This document shows, in pieces, positions 1 to 7,363 of a stretch of 15,877 bases of DNA (within the stretch, counting starts at the first letter, position 1; each line of letters opens with the position of its first letter). The translations under genes were made by a program, and so were the position numbers. The notes beneath the pieces are model-generated. The model did no database searches. It saw only the letters and a program-made list of their open reading frames with translations, and had not been told where the DNA came from. Where the stretch lies: positions 1 through 15,877 of the forward strand of contig CAJUOO010000071.1 of the NCBI GenBank assembly GCA_910588535.1, written 5' to 3'. The stretch comes from an uncultured Lachnospiraceae bacterium (GTDB taxonomy: Bacteria > Bacillota > Clostridia > Lachnospirales > Lachnospiraceae).

Positions 1-34
1 AGCAGGCTTATAATTCAGGATGTGAAATCTTTAT

Positions 35-105
35 TTCACACAACTCCCATCTGCCCGCTTCAGCGGGGCGTACAAATCAAAATATAACAATTTTTTCACA
101 CTAAC
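35..105 (-). repeat. TTAGTGTGAA-family modular hairpin repeat, short copy
   Basis: Read on the minus strand, this segment begins with GTTAGTGTGAA (105-95), passes through an AT-rich spacer, forms a GC-rich hairpin (CCCGC 54-58 against GCGGG 63-67), continues with ATGGGAGTT (50-42) and ends with GTGTGAA (41-35). The order border, hairpin, ATGGGAG, border is the same as in the longer copy at 15579-15726. The first border contains the TAG stop of the ylmC-like gene. A perfect 8-bp hairpin with a 4-nt loop (21-40, TGTGAAAT/ATTTCACA) overlaps the far border. No protein is encoded. The function is unknown; a 3'-UTR structure or a mobile repeat are both possible. Confidence 0.6.
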
Positions 106-361
106 ATTTACATTTTACATAGATTTCCTCAACTTTTACATTGACAAGAATAATATCATCCCCCACCTGACATATACAGGAAAATGGTATAACATACTCC
201 ATATCTCTCCCAAAAATTCCACACAGCTTTCCCGGTCCCGGTATTATCAATGCCAGCACCTTTCCAGACACCATATCGATCTCCACGTCCGCCACACAAC
301 CCAAAACCTTGCAGTCTCTCTCATTGATAACTTCCTTTTGCCTAAGCTCACATACCCTCAT
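101..361 (-). CDS. YlmC/YmxH family sporulation protein (PRC-barrel-like)
   Basis: The 86-residue product opens with MRVCELRQKEVIN, the usual start of the YlmC/YmxH family. It carries the family pattern of a short beta-rich PRC-barrel-like fold: a D-V-E-I-D stretch near residue 27, a GKVLALIIPGPG turn near 34-45, and a closing IGDDIILV-like segment (here VGDDIILV, near 66-73). In spore-forming Firmicutes these small soluble proteins are linked to sporulation, but their molecular role is not established. The start was chosen because family members begin with this motif; the ribosome site ahead of it (GGCGGA) is weak. The C-terminus has a few extra residues (EEIYVKCKC), and the stop codon lies inside a modular repeat border (95-105), which may have shaped this end. 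The gene stands alone on the minus strand downstream of the tRNA terminator. Confidence 0.8.
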   Translation of the reverse strand: MRVCELRQKEVINERDCKVLGCVADVEIDMVSGKVLALIIPGPGKLCGIFGRDMEYVIPFSCICQVGDDIILVNVKVEEIYVKCKC

Positions 362-510
362 GATAAATCCGCCAGTACCCTTTTTATCACTTTACGACAG
401 AGGCTTGGCATTTATTCCTTTCTGCCAGAATCTAGCATCTCTATTTCCAATCCATTCTTCTGCCAACATATTTTCTGTACAGCACAGAGAGAGCATTTTC
501 ACACAATCGC

Positions 511-546
511 AAAAAGCCGCATCAGATCCCTCTTCTGCGGCTTTTT
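511..546 (-). terminator. Rho-independent terminator after tRNA-Thr
   Basis: An 11-bp perfect stem (511-521 with 536-546, core GCCGCA/TGCGGC) has a 14-nt loop. On the minus strand it ends in a U-run directly after the GC core. It lies 10 bases downstream of the tRNA 3' end. The A-run on the other side makes it potentially bidirectional. Confidence 0.85.
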
Positions 547-556
547 CTACCTTCAA

Positions 557-629
557 AGCTGGAAAAGGGACTCGAACCCTCGACCCCTTCATTACGAGTG
601 AAGTGCTCTACCAACTGAGCTATTCCAGC
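557..629 (-). tRNA. tRNA-Thr (anticodon CGU)
   Basis: The minus strand folds as a full cloverleaf. The acceptor stem is GCTGGAA with TTCCAGC (7 bp). The D-arm contains AGCTCAGTTGGTAGAGC. The anticodon stem is CTTCA/TGAAG with loop CTCGTAA, giving anticodon CGU, which reads ACG (Thr). The T-arm is GAGGG-TTCGAGT-CCCTT with one G-U pair. The discriminator base is U, as is usual for bacterial tRNA-Thr. The CCA end is not encoded. No other tRNA is adjacent: it appears to be a single-gene transcription unit with its own promoter and terminator. Confidence 0.97.
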
Positions 630-655
630 TTGTGCTAACGTTTAACACAAAATCT

Positions 656-684
656 AGTTTATAACAGGAATCTATTATTGTCAA
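656..684 (-). promoter_or_regulatory. Sigma-A promoter of tRNA-Thr
   Basis: On the minus strand there is a perfect -35 box TTGACA (684-679), a 17-nt spacer and a -10 box TAAACT (661-656). It lies 27 bases upstream of the mature tRNA 5' end. The strong -35 fits a stable-RNA gene. Confidence 0.7.
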
Positions 685-748
685 GCACTTTTTTACTTGG
701 ACTACCCATTGTCCAAAGCAGATAAACTTATGGGAACTCTATTTTTTA

Positions 749-793
749 AAGCGGTGCTCCCGTTCTCCTGCTGGAAAATACGAAACACCGCTT
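749..793. other. Imperfect hairpin in the gene-free stretch after the lipoprotein gene
   Basis: AAGCGGTG (749-756) pairs with CACCGCTT (786-793), an 8-bp outer stem enclosing a weakly structured interior. It lies 46 bases past the stop of the minus-strand lipoprotein gene, where a terminator would be expected. Neither strand has a proper U-run after the stem, so it is at best a degenerate terminator. The rest of 690-838 shows no recognisable feature. Confidence 0.4.
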
Positions 794-838
794 ATCACTT
801 CTATGTAAGACTTTATCGCCTAAAAATACTACCATCTG

Positions 839-1516
839 CTACTTAAGTATATACTTATGATTCCCATCATCTCCCTTGACACTAAGCTCTATACTCTCCA
901 CTGCATTTTCATATTTTCCCGGAAGCTGGAAGATAAGAATTGCCTCTTTTTTCTGAGAAGGTCCTATGGTCTCACGGAAGGAATATAGATCATTCACCAA
1001 CATAGTAAGCTGTGAGCTTACCCTCTTCTCACGATTTACCACACAGCGAAATCTTAGCTGACTCTTAAGAACATCCGCCTCTGCCTCCTGCTCTCCCATA
1101 TTCGTAATATCAAAGTGCAAAACCAATAGAGTGCGACCTGATGTCGCTGTAAAATTAAAATACTCGTCCTTATAGCTGTCAATGGTGTCATAGCCTGTGT
1201 ACTCCACGGCAAAGCCAGTAAGCCCAAGAACCTCCGCAAGCGTGGACAGATCCTCCGCCGTCGATGATGCAGAACTGCCTCCATTATCTTCCTCCGAGGA
1301 AGCCTCTGTTGTCGGCATAATCGCAGGAAGTGTAGTTTCTGGCTTCGTCTCATACACCTCATCCTGAAGCCTTCCATGATACATGCGGTTGTGATGCAGC
1401 ACCACATAAGCTGCATATTCAGAGATCATACCTGCCTCCTGATCCGTCAGTGAGATCGTAGAACATCCCGTCAAGACCAGACAAGTGCAGAACAGAACAC
1501 ATAATAATCTTTTCAC
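839..1516 (-). CDS. Small secreted lipoprotein with DUF4352-like C-terminal domain
   Basis: The 225-residue product has a type II signal peptide: basic start MKR, hydrophobic core, lipobox LTGC with the lipidated cysteine at residue 18. The mature protein should therefore be anchored on the outer face of the membrane. A low-complexity Ser/Glu/Thr linker (about 70-92) precedes a beta-rich domain (about 95-225) with the pattern hydrophobic-strand, F-D-I-T-N, ending in an ILIFQLP strand. This resembles the telokin/immunoglobulin-like DUF4352 fold found in many Firmicutes lipoproteins, but the assignment rests on pattern only. The start is GTG (1516-1514), preceded by a GGGGGAA ribosome site at good spacing. 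The gene has its own promoter candidate and no operon partner. Its function is unknown; a surface binding role is a guess. Confidence 0.75.
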   Translation of the reverse strand: MKRLLCVLFCTCLVLTGCSTISLTDQEAGMISEYAAYVVLHHNRMYHGRLQDEVYETKPETTLPAIMPTTEASSEEDNGGSSASSTAEDLSTLAEVLGLTGFAVEYTGYDTIDSYKDEYFNFTATSGRTLLVLHFDITNMGEQEAEADVLKSQLRFRCVVNREKRVSSQLTMLVNDLYSFRETIGPSQKKEAILIFQLPGKYENAVESIELSVKGDDGNHKYILK

Positions 1517-1551
1517 TTAAAATTCCCCCTGAAAAAAATCTTACTTCCATT

Positions 1552-1580
1552 ATTCTACCACACTTCACAAAATAGAACAA
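1552..1580 (-). promoter_or_regulatory. Candidate promoter of the lipoprotein gene
   Basis: On the minus strand there is a -10 box TAGAAT (1557-1552) with an extended TGG directly upstream, and a poor -35 TTGTTC (1580-1575) at 17-nt spacing. It lies 36 bases upstream of the GTG start. The extended -10 could make up for the weak -35. Confidence 0.4.
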
Positions 1581-1655
1581 CATAATTTTACAATCCCAAC
1601 AAAGGAATCCATCTATCTTGATATTCCATCTACTATTTCTTTTTGAAAAAATATA

Positions 1656-1699
1656 ACAATACCATCTGCTGTACACCTGCATAGCAGATAATTTATTGT
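1656..1699. other. Hairpin in AT-rich intergenic stretch
   Basis: ATCTGCT (1664-1670) pairs with AGCAGAT (1683-1689), and an outer ACAATA (1656-1661) pairs with TATTGT (1694-1699). The stem interrupts otherwise plain AT-rich DNA between the lipoprotein promoter and the repeat at 1765. No U-run follows on either strand. No coding potential is visible in 1517-1830. Confidence 0.45.
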
Positions 1700-1764
1700 T
1701 GATTCCCTTTCCTATTATTGGAACAAAAAAACTCCAAACATATCCACAGACTAAAATCCATAAA

Positions 1765-1829
1765 AATCGAGTACTCACCGCGCGGAGCACACGCATCTTT
1801 GTTGCTAATTCTCTATATGCCCCACACAT
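1765..1829 (-). repeat. GCGCGG / AAATTAGCA-family repeat, copy A
   Basis: On the minus strand this unit starts one base past the U-tract of the yajC terminator. It reads ATGTGTGGGGCATA, then an AATTAGCA segment, then TGTGCTCCGCGCGG and a closing TACTCGATT (1773-1765). The outer arms GGGGCATA and TGTGCTCC pair over 8 bases if G-U pairs are allowed. Copies B (9181-9232) and C (9233-9320) share the same order of blocks. The repeat does not encode a protein. Confidence 0.65.
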
Positions 1830-1830
1830 G

Positions 1831-1852
1831 AAAAAGCGGCTCTCCGAGCCGC
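1831..1852 (-). terminator. Terminator of the tgt-yajC operon
   Basis: A 7-bp GC-rich stem (GCGGCTC 1836-1842 with GAGCCGC 1846-1852) has a 3-nt loop. On the minus strand it is followed by UUUUU (1835-1831). It lies 8 bases after the yajC stop. Confidence 0.9.
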
Positions 1853-1860
1853 CTCTTCCT

Positions 1861-2166
1861 CTAAACCTCTGGTTTCTCTAGCTGTGTGATAGCAGCCTTC
1901 TGCATCGGAATTCTACAGTTTTTATTATTTCCAAATTCCACGATCACCGTATCATCTGTGATATCAATGACCACACCATAAAATCCGCTGGTCGTCAGAA
2001 CACTGTCGCCAACCGCAAGCTGATCCAGCATTTCCTTTGTCTTCTTCTGCTGCTTCTTCTGCGGACGGTACAGCATAAGATAAAATACAATACCGATCAT
2101 TACAACATAAAGAAGTATACCACCAAGTCCTCCGGCCATTCCTGCTGCGTCTGTTAATATTAACAT
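1861..2166 (-). CDS. yajC: Preprotein translocase subunit YajC
   Basis: This is a 101-residue, single-pass membrane protein of standard YajC length. A short N-terminus is followed by one hydrophobic helix (about 14-34, GGILLYVVMIGIVFYLMLY) and the diagnostic RPQKKQQKK basic stretch. A cytoplasmic beta domain then carries LAVGDSVLTTSGFYGVV, the family signature. In bacteria YajC associates with SecDF at the Sec translocon and supports protein export. The ribosome site GAGGGA precedes the ATG. It follows tgt by 49 bases on the same strand, the conserved tgt-yajC gene order, and the pair ends at the terminator 1831-1852. secD/secF, which often follow, are absent here. Confidence 0.97.
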   Translation of the reverse strand: MLILTDAAGMAGGLGGILLYVVMIGIVFYLMLYRPQKKQQKKTKEMLDQLAVGDSVLTTSGFYGVVIDITDDTVIVEFGNNKNCRIPMQKAAITQLEKPEV

Positions 2167-2215
2167 AGTTTTCCCTCATTTCTGCGCTGATCTTCGCGCA
2201 TATTTTCCTTTCTTT

Positions 2216-3349
2216 CTATTCCGCTCCTTGGCTGAATCCACGAAGCTTTTCTTTCTTAAAGGAAGCATAGCGCTTCTCTTCAATCGCTTCTCTTATCTCC
2301 TCCATAAGATGATTGTAAAAATACAAGTTATGAAGCACGCAAAGCCGCATCCCTAACATCTCCTTCGCCTTTAGCAGATGTCTGATATAGGCCCTGCTGT
2401 AGGTTTTGCACGCCGGACACTGGCACCCCTCCTCAATTGGCCTGTCGTCAAGCTCATACTTTGCATTAAAGAGATTCCGCTTGCCCATTGCCGTATAGAC
2501 ATGTCCATGCCTTCCATTCCGGCTGGGATACACACAGTCAAAAAAGTCAATGCCTCTCTCGACCGACTCCAAAATATTCGCCGGAGTTCCAACTCCCATC
2601 AGATACGTAGGCTTCTCCACAGGCAAATAAGGTATCACCTTCTCAATAATATTATACATCTCCTCGTGGGACTCTCCCACAGCAAGCCCGCCCACAGCAT
2701 ATCCCGGAAGCTCAAGCTCCGCGATCTGCTTCGCGTGCTCTATGCGGATATCAGCATAAATGCCTCCCTGATTGATTCCAAAAAGAAGCTGGTCTTTGTT
2801 GATAGTATCAGGAAGACTATTCAACCTGTCAAGCTCCGCCTTGCAGCGGTACAACCATCTAGTCGTTCTGTCAACCGAATTTTGCATATATTCTCTCGTG
2901 GAAGAATGAGGAGCACACTCATCAAACGCCATCGCTATGGTGGAGGCAAGATTAGACTGAATCTGCATACTTTCCTCCGGCCCCATAAATATCTTCCTGC
3001 CATCTATATGGGAGTGAAAATGAACACCCTCCTCCTTAATTTTCCGCAACCCTGCCAGCGAAAACACCTGAAAACCACCGGAATCCGTGAGAATCGGCTT
3101 GTCCCACACCATAAAGCGATGAAGCCCGCCAAGTTTTTTTACTATCTCATCACCGGGTCTTACATGAAGATGGTATGTATTAGACAGCTCTACCTGTGTT
3201 CCAATCTCCTGTAAATCTGTGGTCGACACAGCGCCCTTGATCGCCGCCGCCGTCCCTACATTCATAAATACTGGGGTCTGTATCACTCCGTGAACCGTGT
3301 GAAATTCTCCCCGCTTTGCATTGCCGTCCTTGCATATCAACCGATACAT
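2216..3349 (-). CDS. tgt: tRNA-guanine transglycosylase
   Basis: The enzyme exchanges guanine-34 for preQ1 (or queuine) in tRNAs with GUN anticodons, a late step of queuosine formation. The 377-residue length is standard. Visible landmarks are LTDSGGFQVF with Asp89, FDECAP with Asp143, the base-specificity loop GGLAVGE (220-226), the nucleophile Asp271 in DCVYPSRNGRHG, and a zinc site Cys309, Cys311, Cys314, His340. Val224 in the LAV loop is the bacterial form expected for preQ1 use; eukaryotic queuine enzymes have a smaller residue there. The start at 3349 was chosen over an upstream ATG (3373) because GGAGG lies seven bases ahead and the protein then begins at the conserved MYRLICKDG. The gene is transcribed with yajC from the promoter at 3390-3418. 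Confidence 0.97.
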   Translation of the reverse strand: MYRLICKDGNAKRGEFHTVHGVIQTPVFMNVGTAAAIKGAVSTTDLQEIGTQVELSNTYHLHVRPGDEIVKKLGGLHRFMVWDKPILTDSGGFQVFSLAGLRKIKEEGVHFHSHIDGRKIFMGPEESMQIQSNLASTIAMAFDECAPHSSTREYMQNSVDRTTRWLYRCKAELDRLNSLPDTINKDQLLFGINQGGIYADIRIEHAKQIAELELPGYAVGGLAVGESHEEMYNIIEKVIPYLPVEKPTYLMGVGTPANILESVERGIDFFDCVYPSRNGRHGHVYTAMGKRNLFNAKYELDDRPIEEGCQCPACKTYSRAYIRHLLKAKEMLGMRLCVLHNLYFYNHLMEEIREAIEEKRYASFKKEKLRGFSQGAE

Positions 3350-3389
3350 AGTCTGCCTCCATATTATGTGCATCTGTTATCCAGAGTAT

Positions 3390-3418
3390 AGTATAGCGAA
3401 AGTCTTAAAGGTTTTCAA
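3390..3418 (-). promoter_or_regulatory. Sigma-A promoter of tgt-yajC
   Basis: On the minus strand there is a -35 TTGAAA (3418-3413), a 17-nt spacer and a -10 TATACT (3395-3390). It lies 40 bases upstream of the tgt start. A second overlapping TATACT sits at 3390-3385. Confidence 0.75.
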
Positions 3419-3457
3419 GCCAAATTTAAGAATTTAGCATTTTTTCATATTTCTTAT

Positions 3458-3487
3458 GTTACATTCTGAGACAAACCATGCTATAAT
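3458..3487 (+). promoter_or_regulatory. Promoter of the histidine-phosphatase gene
   Basis: A perfect -10 TATAAT (3482-3487) carries an extended TGC (3479-3481). A GTTACA -35-like box (3458-3463) lies 18 bases upstream. The ATG is about 70 bases downstream. It is divergent from the tgt promoter. Confidence 0.65.
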
Positions 3488-3555
3488 AAGAAAAATAACA
3501 CAATTTACAGCAAGATAAGCCACAATCGGCAACTGCCGGGAAAGGATGCTGTTCT

Positions 3556-4155
3556 ATGAATCTCTACCTCGTCCGTCATGGACAAACTGACTGGAATCTT
3601 TTGAAAAAAATACAGGGAACCGAAAATATCCCTCTTAATGAGACAGGAAGAATACAGGCTGCCTTATGCGCGCGAGCACTGTCCTCCATTTCCTTCGAGG
3701 CGATCTACACAAGCCCACTATCACGCGCAGTGGAGACAGCACAGATCATCTCCAGCTATCACAAAGATATCCACATTCTTGTCGAGCCGGGGCTTACCGA
3801 GCGCGACTATGGAGAGTGTGCTGGCCTGACCTACAAGGAATTTCACAGCTCTTATCCAGAATATCCCCACATTCTTCCCGAAGGAATAGAAACGTCTGAC
3901 AAGCTGCGGTCACGCATCTATCTGGCGATCCGCTCTTGTGCAGAAAAGCACCATGATGCCTCCATTTTGCTGATCTCACATGGTGCTTCCATCAATGCTT
4001 TTCTGCATCAAATTTCAGGTGGAATCTGTGGTTCTGGCATCACCCAATTAAAAAACACAAGCATCAGTAAATTTTCCTTCTGTGCTTCGCGCGGACAATT
4101 CTCTCTGCTGTACCACAACCTAGACCCAGAAGAATTTCTACCACCACAATCCTAA
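3556..4155 (+). CDS. Histidine phosphatase family protein (phosphoglycerate-mutase-like)
   Basis: This 199-residue enzyme belongs to the RHG superfamily. LVRHGQT at the N-terminus supplies Arg7, the phosphorylated His8 and Gly9. Arg58 (SPLSRAVET), Glu82 (TERDYGECAG) and the second histidine, His142 (LISHGASINAF), complete the catalytic pocket. Members hydrolyse phosphomonoesters or shift phosphate on phosphoglycerate. The sequence does not show the substrate: alpha-ribazole phosphatase (CobC-like), a broad small-metabolite phosphatase, or a phosphoglycerate mutase are all possible, and no cobalamin genes are adjacent. AAAGGA lies about 9 bases before the ATG. The gene is the only plus-strand one in this part and converges on aroC, with seven bases between the two stop codons and no terminator there. 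Confidence 0.88.
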   Translation: MNLYLVRHGQTDWNLLKKIQGTENIPLNETGRIQAALCARALSSISFEAIYTSPLSRAVETAQIISSYHKDIHILVEPGLTERDYGECAGLTYKEFHSSYPEYPHILPEGIETSDKLRSRIYLAIRSCAEKHHDASILLISHGASINAFLHQISGGICGSGITQLKNTSISKFSFCASRGQFSLLYHNLDPEEFLPPQS

Positions 4156-4162
4156 CGCATCC

Positions 4163-5272
4163 TCACATTCTATCTCTAAAAAAAGCCACAACTGCATCAA
4201 GCCGTGCACTCATGCCAAGAAGAAGCATATCTGCCAGTGCAAGCGCTGCCATGCTCTCAACTACCACCACCGCCCTTGGAACGATGATCGGATCATGTCT
4301 GCCTTTAATGCTGATCTCAATATTCTGCCCAGACTTATTCACTGTCTTCTGAAGCTTCGCAATCGAGGGGGTTGGCTTCACCGCTGCCCGAAATACTATC
4401 TCACTCCCATCACTGATGCCTCCATAGATACCTCCGCCGTGGTTGGAGTGTTTCTTTATTCTGCCATCTTCCTCACAATAAAAGCTGTCATTATTCGCAG
4501 AGCCGAATGAATCTGCCGCCGCAAAGCCGTCCCCCAGCTCAAATCCCTTCACTGCACCGATGGACAGAATTGCTTTTCCAAGATTTGCACTGAGCTTTTC
4601 AAATACCGGCTCTCCAATCCCGGATGGAAGTCCACAAATCCGACATTCTATCACGCCTCCCACAGAATCATGCTCCCTAAGCTTTTCTTCAAGTAATTCT
4701 TCCACCTGCTCTGCCGCCTGCGCGTCCGGCATACAGACGGGATTTCTCAAAATCTCCTCCTTATCAAAGCGATCCTCAGAGATCTCAATTCCTCCAATTT
4801 TCCGGCTGTATGTGACAATCTCCACACCAATCTCCTGAAGCAGCTTACAAGCCACAGCACCCGCTGCCACCCTTCCTATCGTCTCCCTTCCAGAAGAACG
4901 TCCGCCTCCTCGGTAGTCGCGAAATCCATACTTCTCATCATACGTATAATCTGCATGTCCCGGACGGTAATAGCTCGCGATCTCGGAATAATCCTTTGAG
5001 CGCTGTGATGTATTATAAACCATCATGGAGATCGGCGTTCCTGTCGTCCGCCCCTCAAATACTCCTGATAAGATCTCCACAGTATCATCCTCTTTTCTCG
5101 GAGTGGCAAAGCGGTTCTGCCCCGGCTTTCTCCTGTCCAGATACTTCTGTATATCCCCCTCACTAAGAGAAAGACCAGCAGGGCAGCCGTCCACCACGAC
5201 GCCCACTCCTGCTCCATGGGATTCTCCCCAAGTCGAGGCTCGGAATAATGTACCATATATTGAACCAGACAT
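4163..5272 (-). CDS. aroC: Chorismate synthase
   Basis: The enzyme converts 5-enolpyruvylshikimate-3-phosphate to chorismate with reduced FMN, the last common step to aromatic amino acids and folate. The 369-residue length is typical. The three family signatures are present: GESHG (16-20), the RRKPGQ stretch (47-52), and RGGGRSSGRE (121-130). The active-site histidine pair His19 and His106 (PGHADYTY) is intact. A C-terminal RHDPIIVPRAVVVVESMAA block is also characteristic. The start at 5272 has a full AAGGAGG ribosome site six bases upstream; a longer reading frame reaches into fbp but lacks one. aroC follows fbp by 40 bases and is probably cotranscribed with it. Confidence 0.97.
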   Translation of the reverse strand: MSGSIYGTLFRASTWGESHGAGVGVVVDGCPAGLSLSEGDIQKYLDRRKPGQNRFATPRKEDDTVEILSGVFEGRTTGTPISMMVYNTSQRSKDYSEIASYYRPGHADYTYDEKYGFRDYRGGGRSSGRETIGRVAAGAVACKLLQEIGVEIVTYSRKIGGIEISEDRFDKEEILRNPVCMPDAQAAEQVEELLEEKLREHDSVGGVIECRICGLPSGIGEPVFEKLSANLGKAILSIGAVKGFELGDGFAAADSFGSANNDSFYCEEDGRIKKHSNHGGGIYGGISDGSEIVFRAAVKPTPSIAKLQKTVNKSGQNIEISIKGRHDPIIVPRAVVVVESMAALALADMLLLGMSARLDAVVAFFRDRM

Positions 5273-5312
5273 TCTAGTCCTCCTTATCTCTTCTATTCTC
5301 CAGTCTATCCAT

Positions 5313-7271
5313 CTATATATCCTTTTCTCTGATGGTGCCATCCCGGTATGCGCTGAGCAGATTCGTCAGATCGACAATGCTCTCCTCAATATCCTTTCCT
5401 ATATCTGTATCAGCGACGCTCCTTCTTCTGGACACCTGCTCCACTAACACTGTATCTGAGTGAATATCACTCTCCCGCTCTATCGCCATCTCCTTGGATT
5501 CAAATGGCTCATGTGATACCAGACGAAGCCCATAAGAATTATAGATCAAAGTATATCCCGCAATTCCTGTTTTCTTCTGATAAGCCTTGGACAGTCCACC
5601 ATCTATTATCAAAACCTTGCCATTACAGCGAACTGGCGTCTCCCCCTTCTTGAGCTCCACCGGCATATGCCCGTTAATAATATGTGAATCTGTCGTATTA
5701 AGGCCGAACTCGCGGAGAATATGATTGACCACCGTCTCGTTTTCAATTAATTTATAATAATCATTCTTCTTTTCATTCTGAACGGACTTATCCTCTATAA
5801 AATATCGCTCAAAGGTAGCCATTTTTTCCTTTCCATAGACAGGAGAATTTTCATTGGACCAGATATACCACATAATATCCATGCCATATTCCTTTTCAGC
5901 ACCTGCTTCCCGATAGTATCCCTTTCTGGCGAGGGATTCCAACACATCATAAAGCCCTTTTCCACTGTACTCCCTGCCACCCAACGTCACCTTGCGGAAA
6001 CTTCCGTCCTCATTGAGCGGGATACAGCCATGGTACAAAAGATTTGAATTGTAGACAAGATACAAGCTTCCCTTGGAAAATAGAAAACGCACATGCTTTT
6101 GAAGCTTCTCACATCGAAGAAAAGCCACGCGCAGACGCTCCACCACATTCTCCTCATCCGGTGTCAGCCGATAAGGATCTGCTGGATCAATCGTGGGAAA
6201 ATGCACATCCTTTAACTTATATTCCTTTCCATCAATCTTAATCGTACCCTTTTCATAATCAATCTTGTCCAAAAGCAGGCGGGACTGCATGTGGAACTCT
6301 GGGCGCCTTTTAATTAGCTGTCCCTCCAGTTTAAACTGGATCACCGTGATCGCCTTATGCATCTTCTTATCCAGCTCCAGATCATGAATATTGTAAATAT
6401 CCTTATTGTACTTAATATCAAAGCATCCACACGGATCATCCGCATATGTCTCCATCGCAAAGGTTGCAAGAGGAATTAAATTAATTCCGTACCCCTCCTC
6501 AAGCGTATCCAGATTTCCATAACGCGCGGAGATGCGGATCACATTGGCAATACACGCTGTGTTGCCCGCAGCCGCCCCCATCCACTCAATATCATGATTT
6601 CCCCACTGAATATCCACAGAATGATAATTCATCAAGGTATCCATAATAATATGGGCGCCGGGACCTCGATCGAAAATATCACCCACAATATGCAGATGGT
6701 CCACCACAAGCCTCTGGATCAGCAGGCAGAACGCCACAATACACTCCTTCGCCCTTCCAGTGCGGATAATGGCCAAAATAATCTGGTTATAATACGCCTC
6801 CTTATCATGCACCTCCTCCTTCTCGTGGATCAACTCCTCAATAATATAAGCAAAATCCGCTGGAAGTGCCTTTTTCACCTTTGAGCGCGTATACTTTGAA
6901 GTGACGCGCTTACAGATCTGAATCAGGCGGTGCAGTGTGATCTTGTACCAGTCATCAAGATTTTCCTCCTCCTTCAACACGATCTCAAGCTTTTCTTCGG
7001 GATAGTAGATAAGGGTTGCCAGCGCCCTCTTGTCCTTCAATGTAATGGTATTCCCAAACTCCTCCTCAATCTTTCTCTTCACAGAACCGGAGCCATTTTT
7101 CAAAATATGAAGAAATTGCTCATATTCTCCATGAATATCAGTTAAAAAATGCTCTGTTCCCTTTGGAAGATTCAAGATCGATGCCAGATTGATAATCTCT
7201 GTCGACGCCTTTGCAATCGTGGGATACTGTCTTGCAATGCTTTTCAGATATTTAAAATATTGTTCGTCCAT
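5313..7271 (-). CDS. fbp: Fructose-1,6-bisphosphatase, class III
   Basis: The enzyme removes the C1 phosphate of fructose-1,6-bisphosphate in gluconeogenesis. The 652-residue length matches the Firmicutes-type class III enzyme and is about twice that of classes I and II. Metallophosphoesterase-type motifs are visible in order: LTDIHGEY (Asp45, His47), GDIFDRG (Asp198, Asp201), and WGNHD (Asn225, His226). A late INGHMPVELKKGETP block and IDGGLSKAYQ are also class III hallmarks. The start at 7271 has a GAGAGG ribosome site; a frame extending to 7379 crosses the probable promoter and was not used. fbp is first in a likely fbp-aroC unit and diverges from the small membrane-protein gene at 7364. 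Confidence 0.97.
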   Translation of the reverse strand: MDEQYFKYLKSIARQYPTIAKASTEIINLASILNLPKGTEHFLTDIHGEYEQFLHILKNGSGSVKRKIEEEFGNTITLKDKRALATLIYYPEEKLEIVLKEEENLDDWYKITLHRLIQICKRVTSKYTRSKVKKALPADFAYIIEELIHEKEEVHDKEAYYNQIILAIIRTGRAKECIVAFCLLIQRLVVDHLHIVGDIFDRGPGAHIIMDTLMNYHSVDIQWGNHDIEWMGAAAGNTACIANVIRISARYGNLDTLEEGYGINLIPLATFAMETYADDPCGCFDIKYNKDIYNIHDLELDKKMHKAITVIQFKLEGQLIKRRPEFHMQSRLLLDKIDYEKGTIKIDGKEYKLKDVHFPTIDPADPYRLTPDEENVVERLRVAFLRCEKLQKHVRFLFSKGSLYLVYNSNLLYHGCIPLNEDGSFRKVTLGGREYSGKGLYDVLESLARKGYYREAGAEKEYGMDIMWYIWSNENSPVYGKEKMATFERYFIEDKSVQNEKKNDYYKLIENETVVNHILREFGLNTTDSHIINGHMPVELKKGETPVRCNGKVLIIDGGLSKAYQKKTGIAGYTLIYNSYGLRLVSHEPFESKEMAIERESDIHSDTVLVEQVSRRRSVADTDIGKDIEESIVDLTNLLSAYRDGTIREKDI

Positions 7272-7310
7272 AGTTCGCCTCTCTTCCCTGATGCATAATT
7301 TTCCTATTCG

Positions 7311-7319
7311 AGTATACCA
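7311..7319 (-). promoter_or_regulatory. Extended -10 promoter candidate of fbp-aroC
   Basis: On the minus strand TGG precedes TATACT (7316-7311), an extended -10. No convincing -35 is seen at 16-18 bases. It lies 40 bases upstream of the fbp start. Confidence 0.45.
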
Positions 7320-7363
7320 CACTTTTGCACATATTTCCTCTCTTTTTTGCAATACTATGTTCC

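Noticed and set aside
309..638. Plus-strand reading frames across the ylmC-tRNA region
   Set aside because: They run through the tRNA and its terminator on the opposite strand, and the translated sequence has no protein-like features.
749..793. Terminator for the lipoprotein gene
   Set aside because: The stem is good but no U-run follows on the minus strand, so it was listed only as a hairpin.
1419..1829. Minus-strand frame of 136 codons upstream of the lipoprotein gene
   Set aside because: It overlaps the lipoprotein start in another frame, crosses a promoter candidate, hairpin and repeat, and has no convincing start.
2378..3214. Long plus-strand reading frame of 278 codons
   Set aside because: It lies antisense within tgt, has no recognisable family or ribosome site, and mirrors the codon pattern of the real gene.
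2216..3349. Queuine-specific transglycosylase
   Set aside because: Considered because some gut Clostridia salvage queuine, but the specificity loop GGLAVGE keeps the valine typical of preQ1-using bacterial enzymes.
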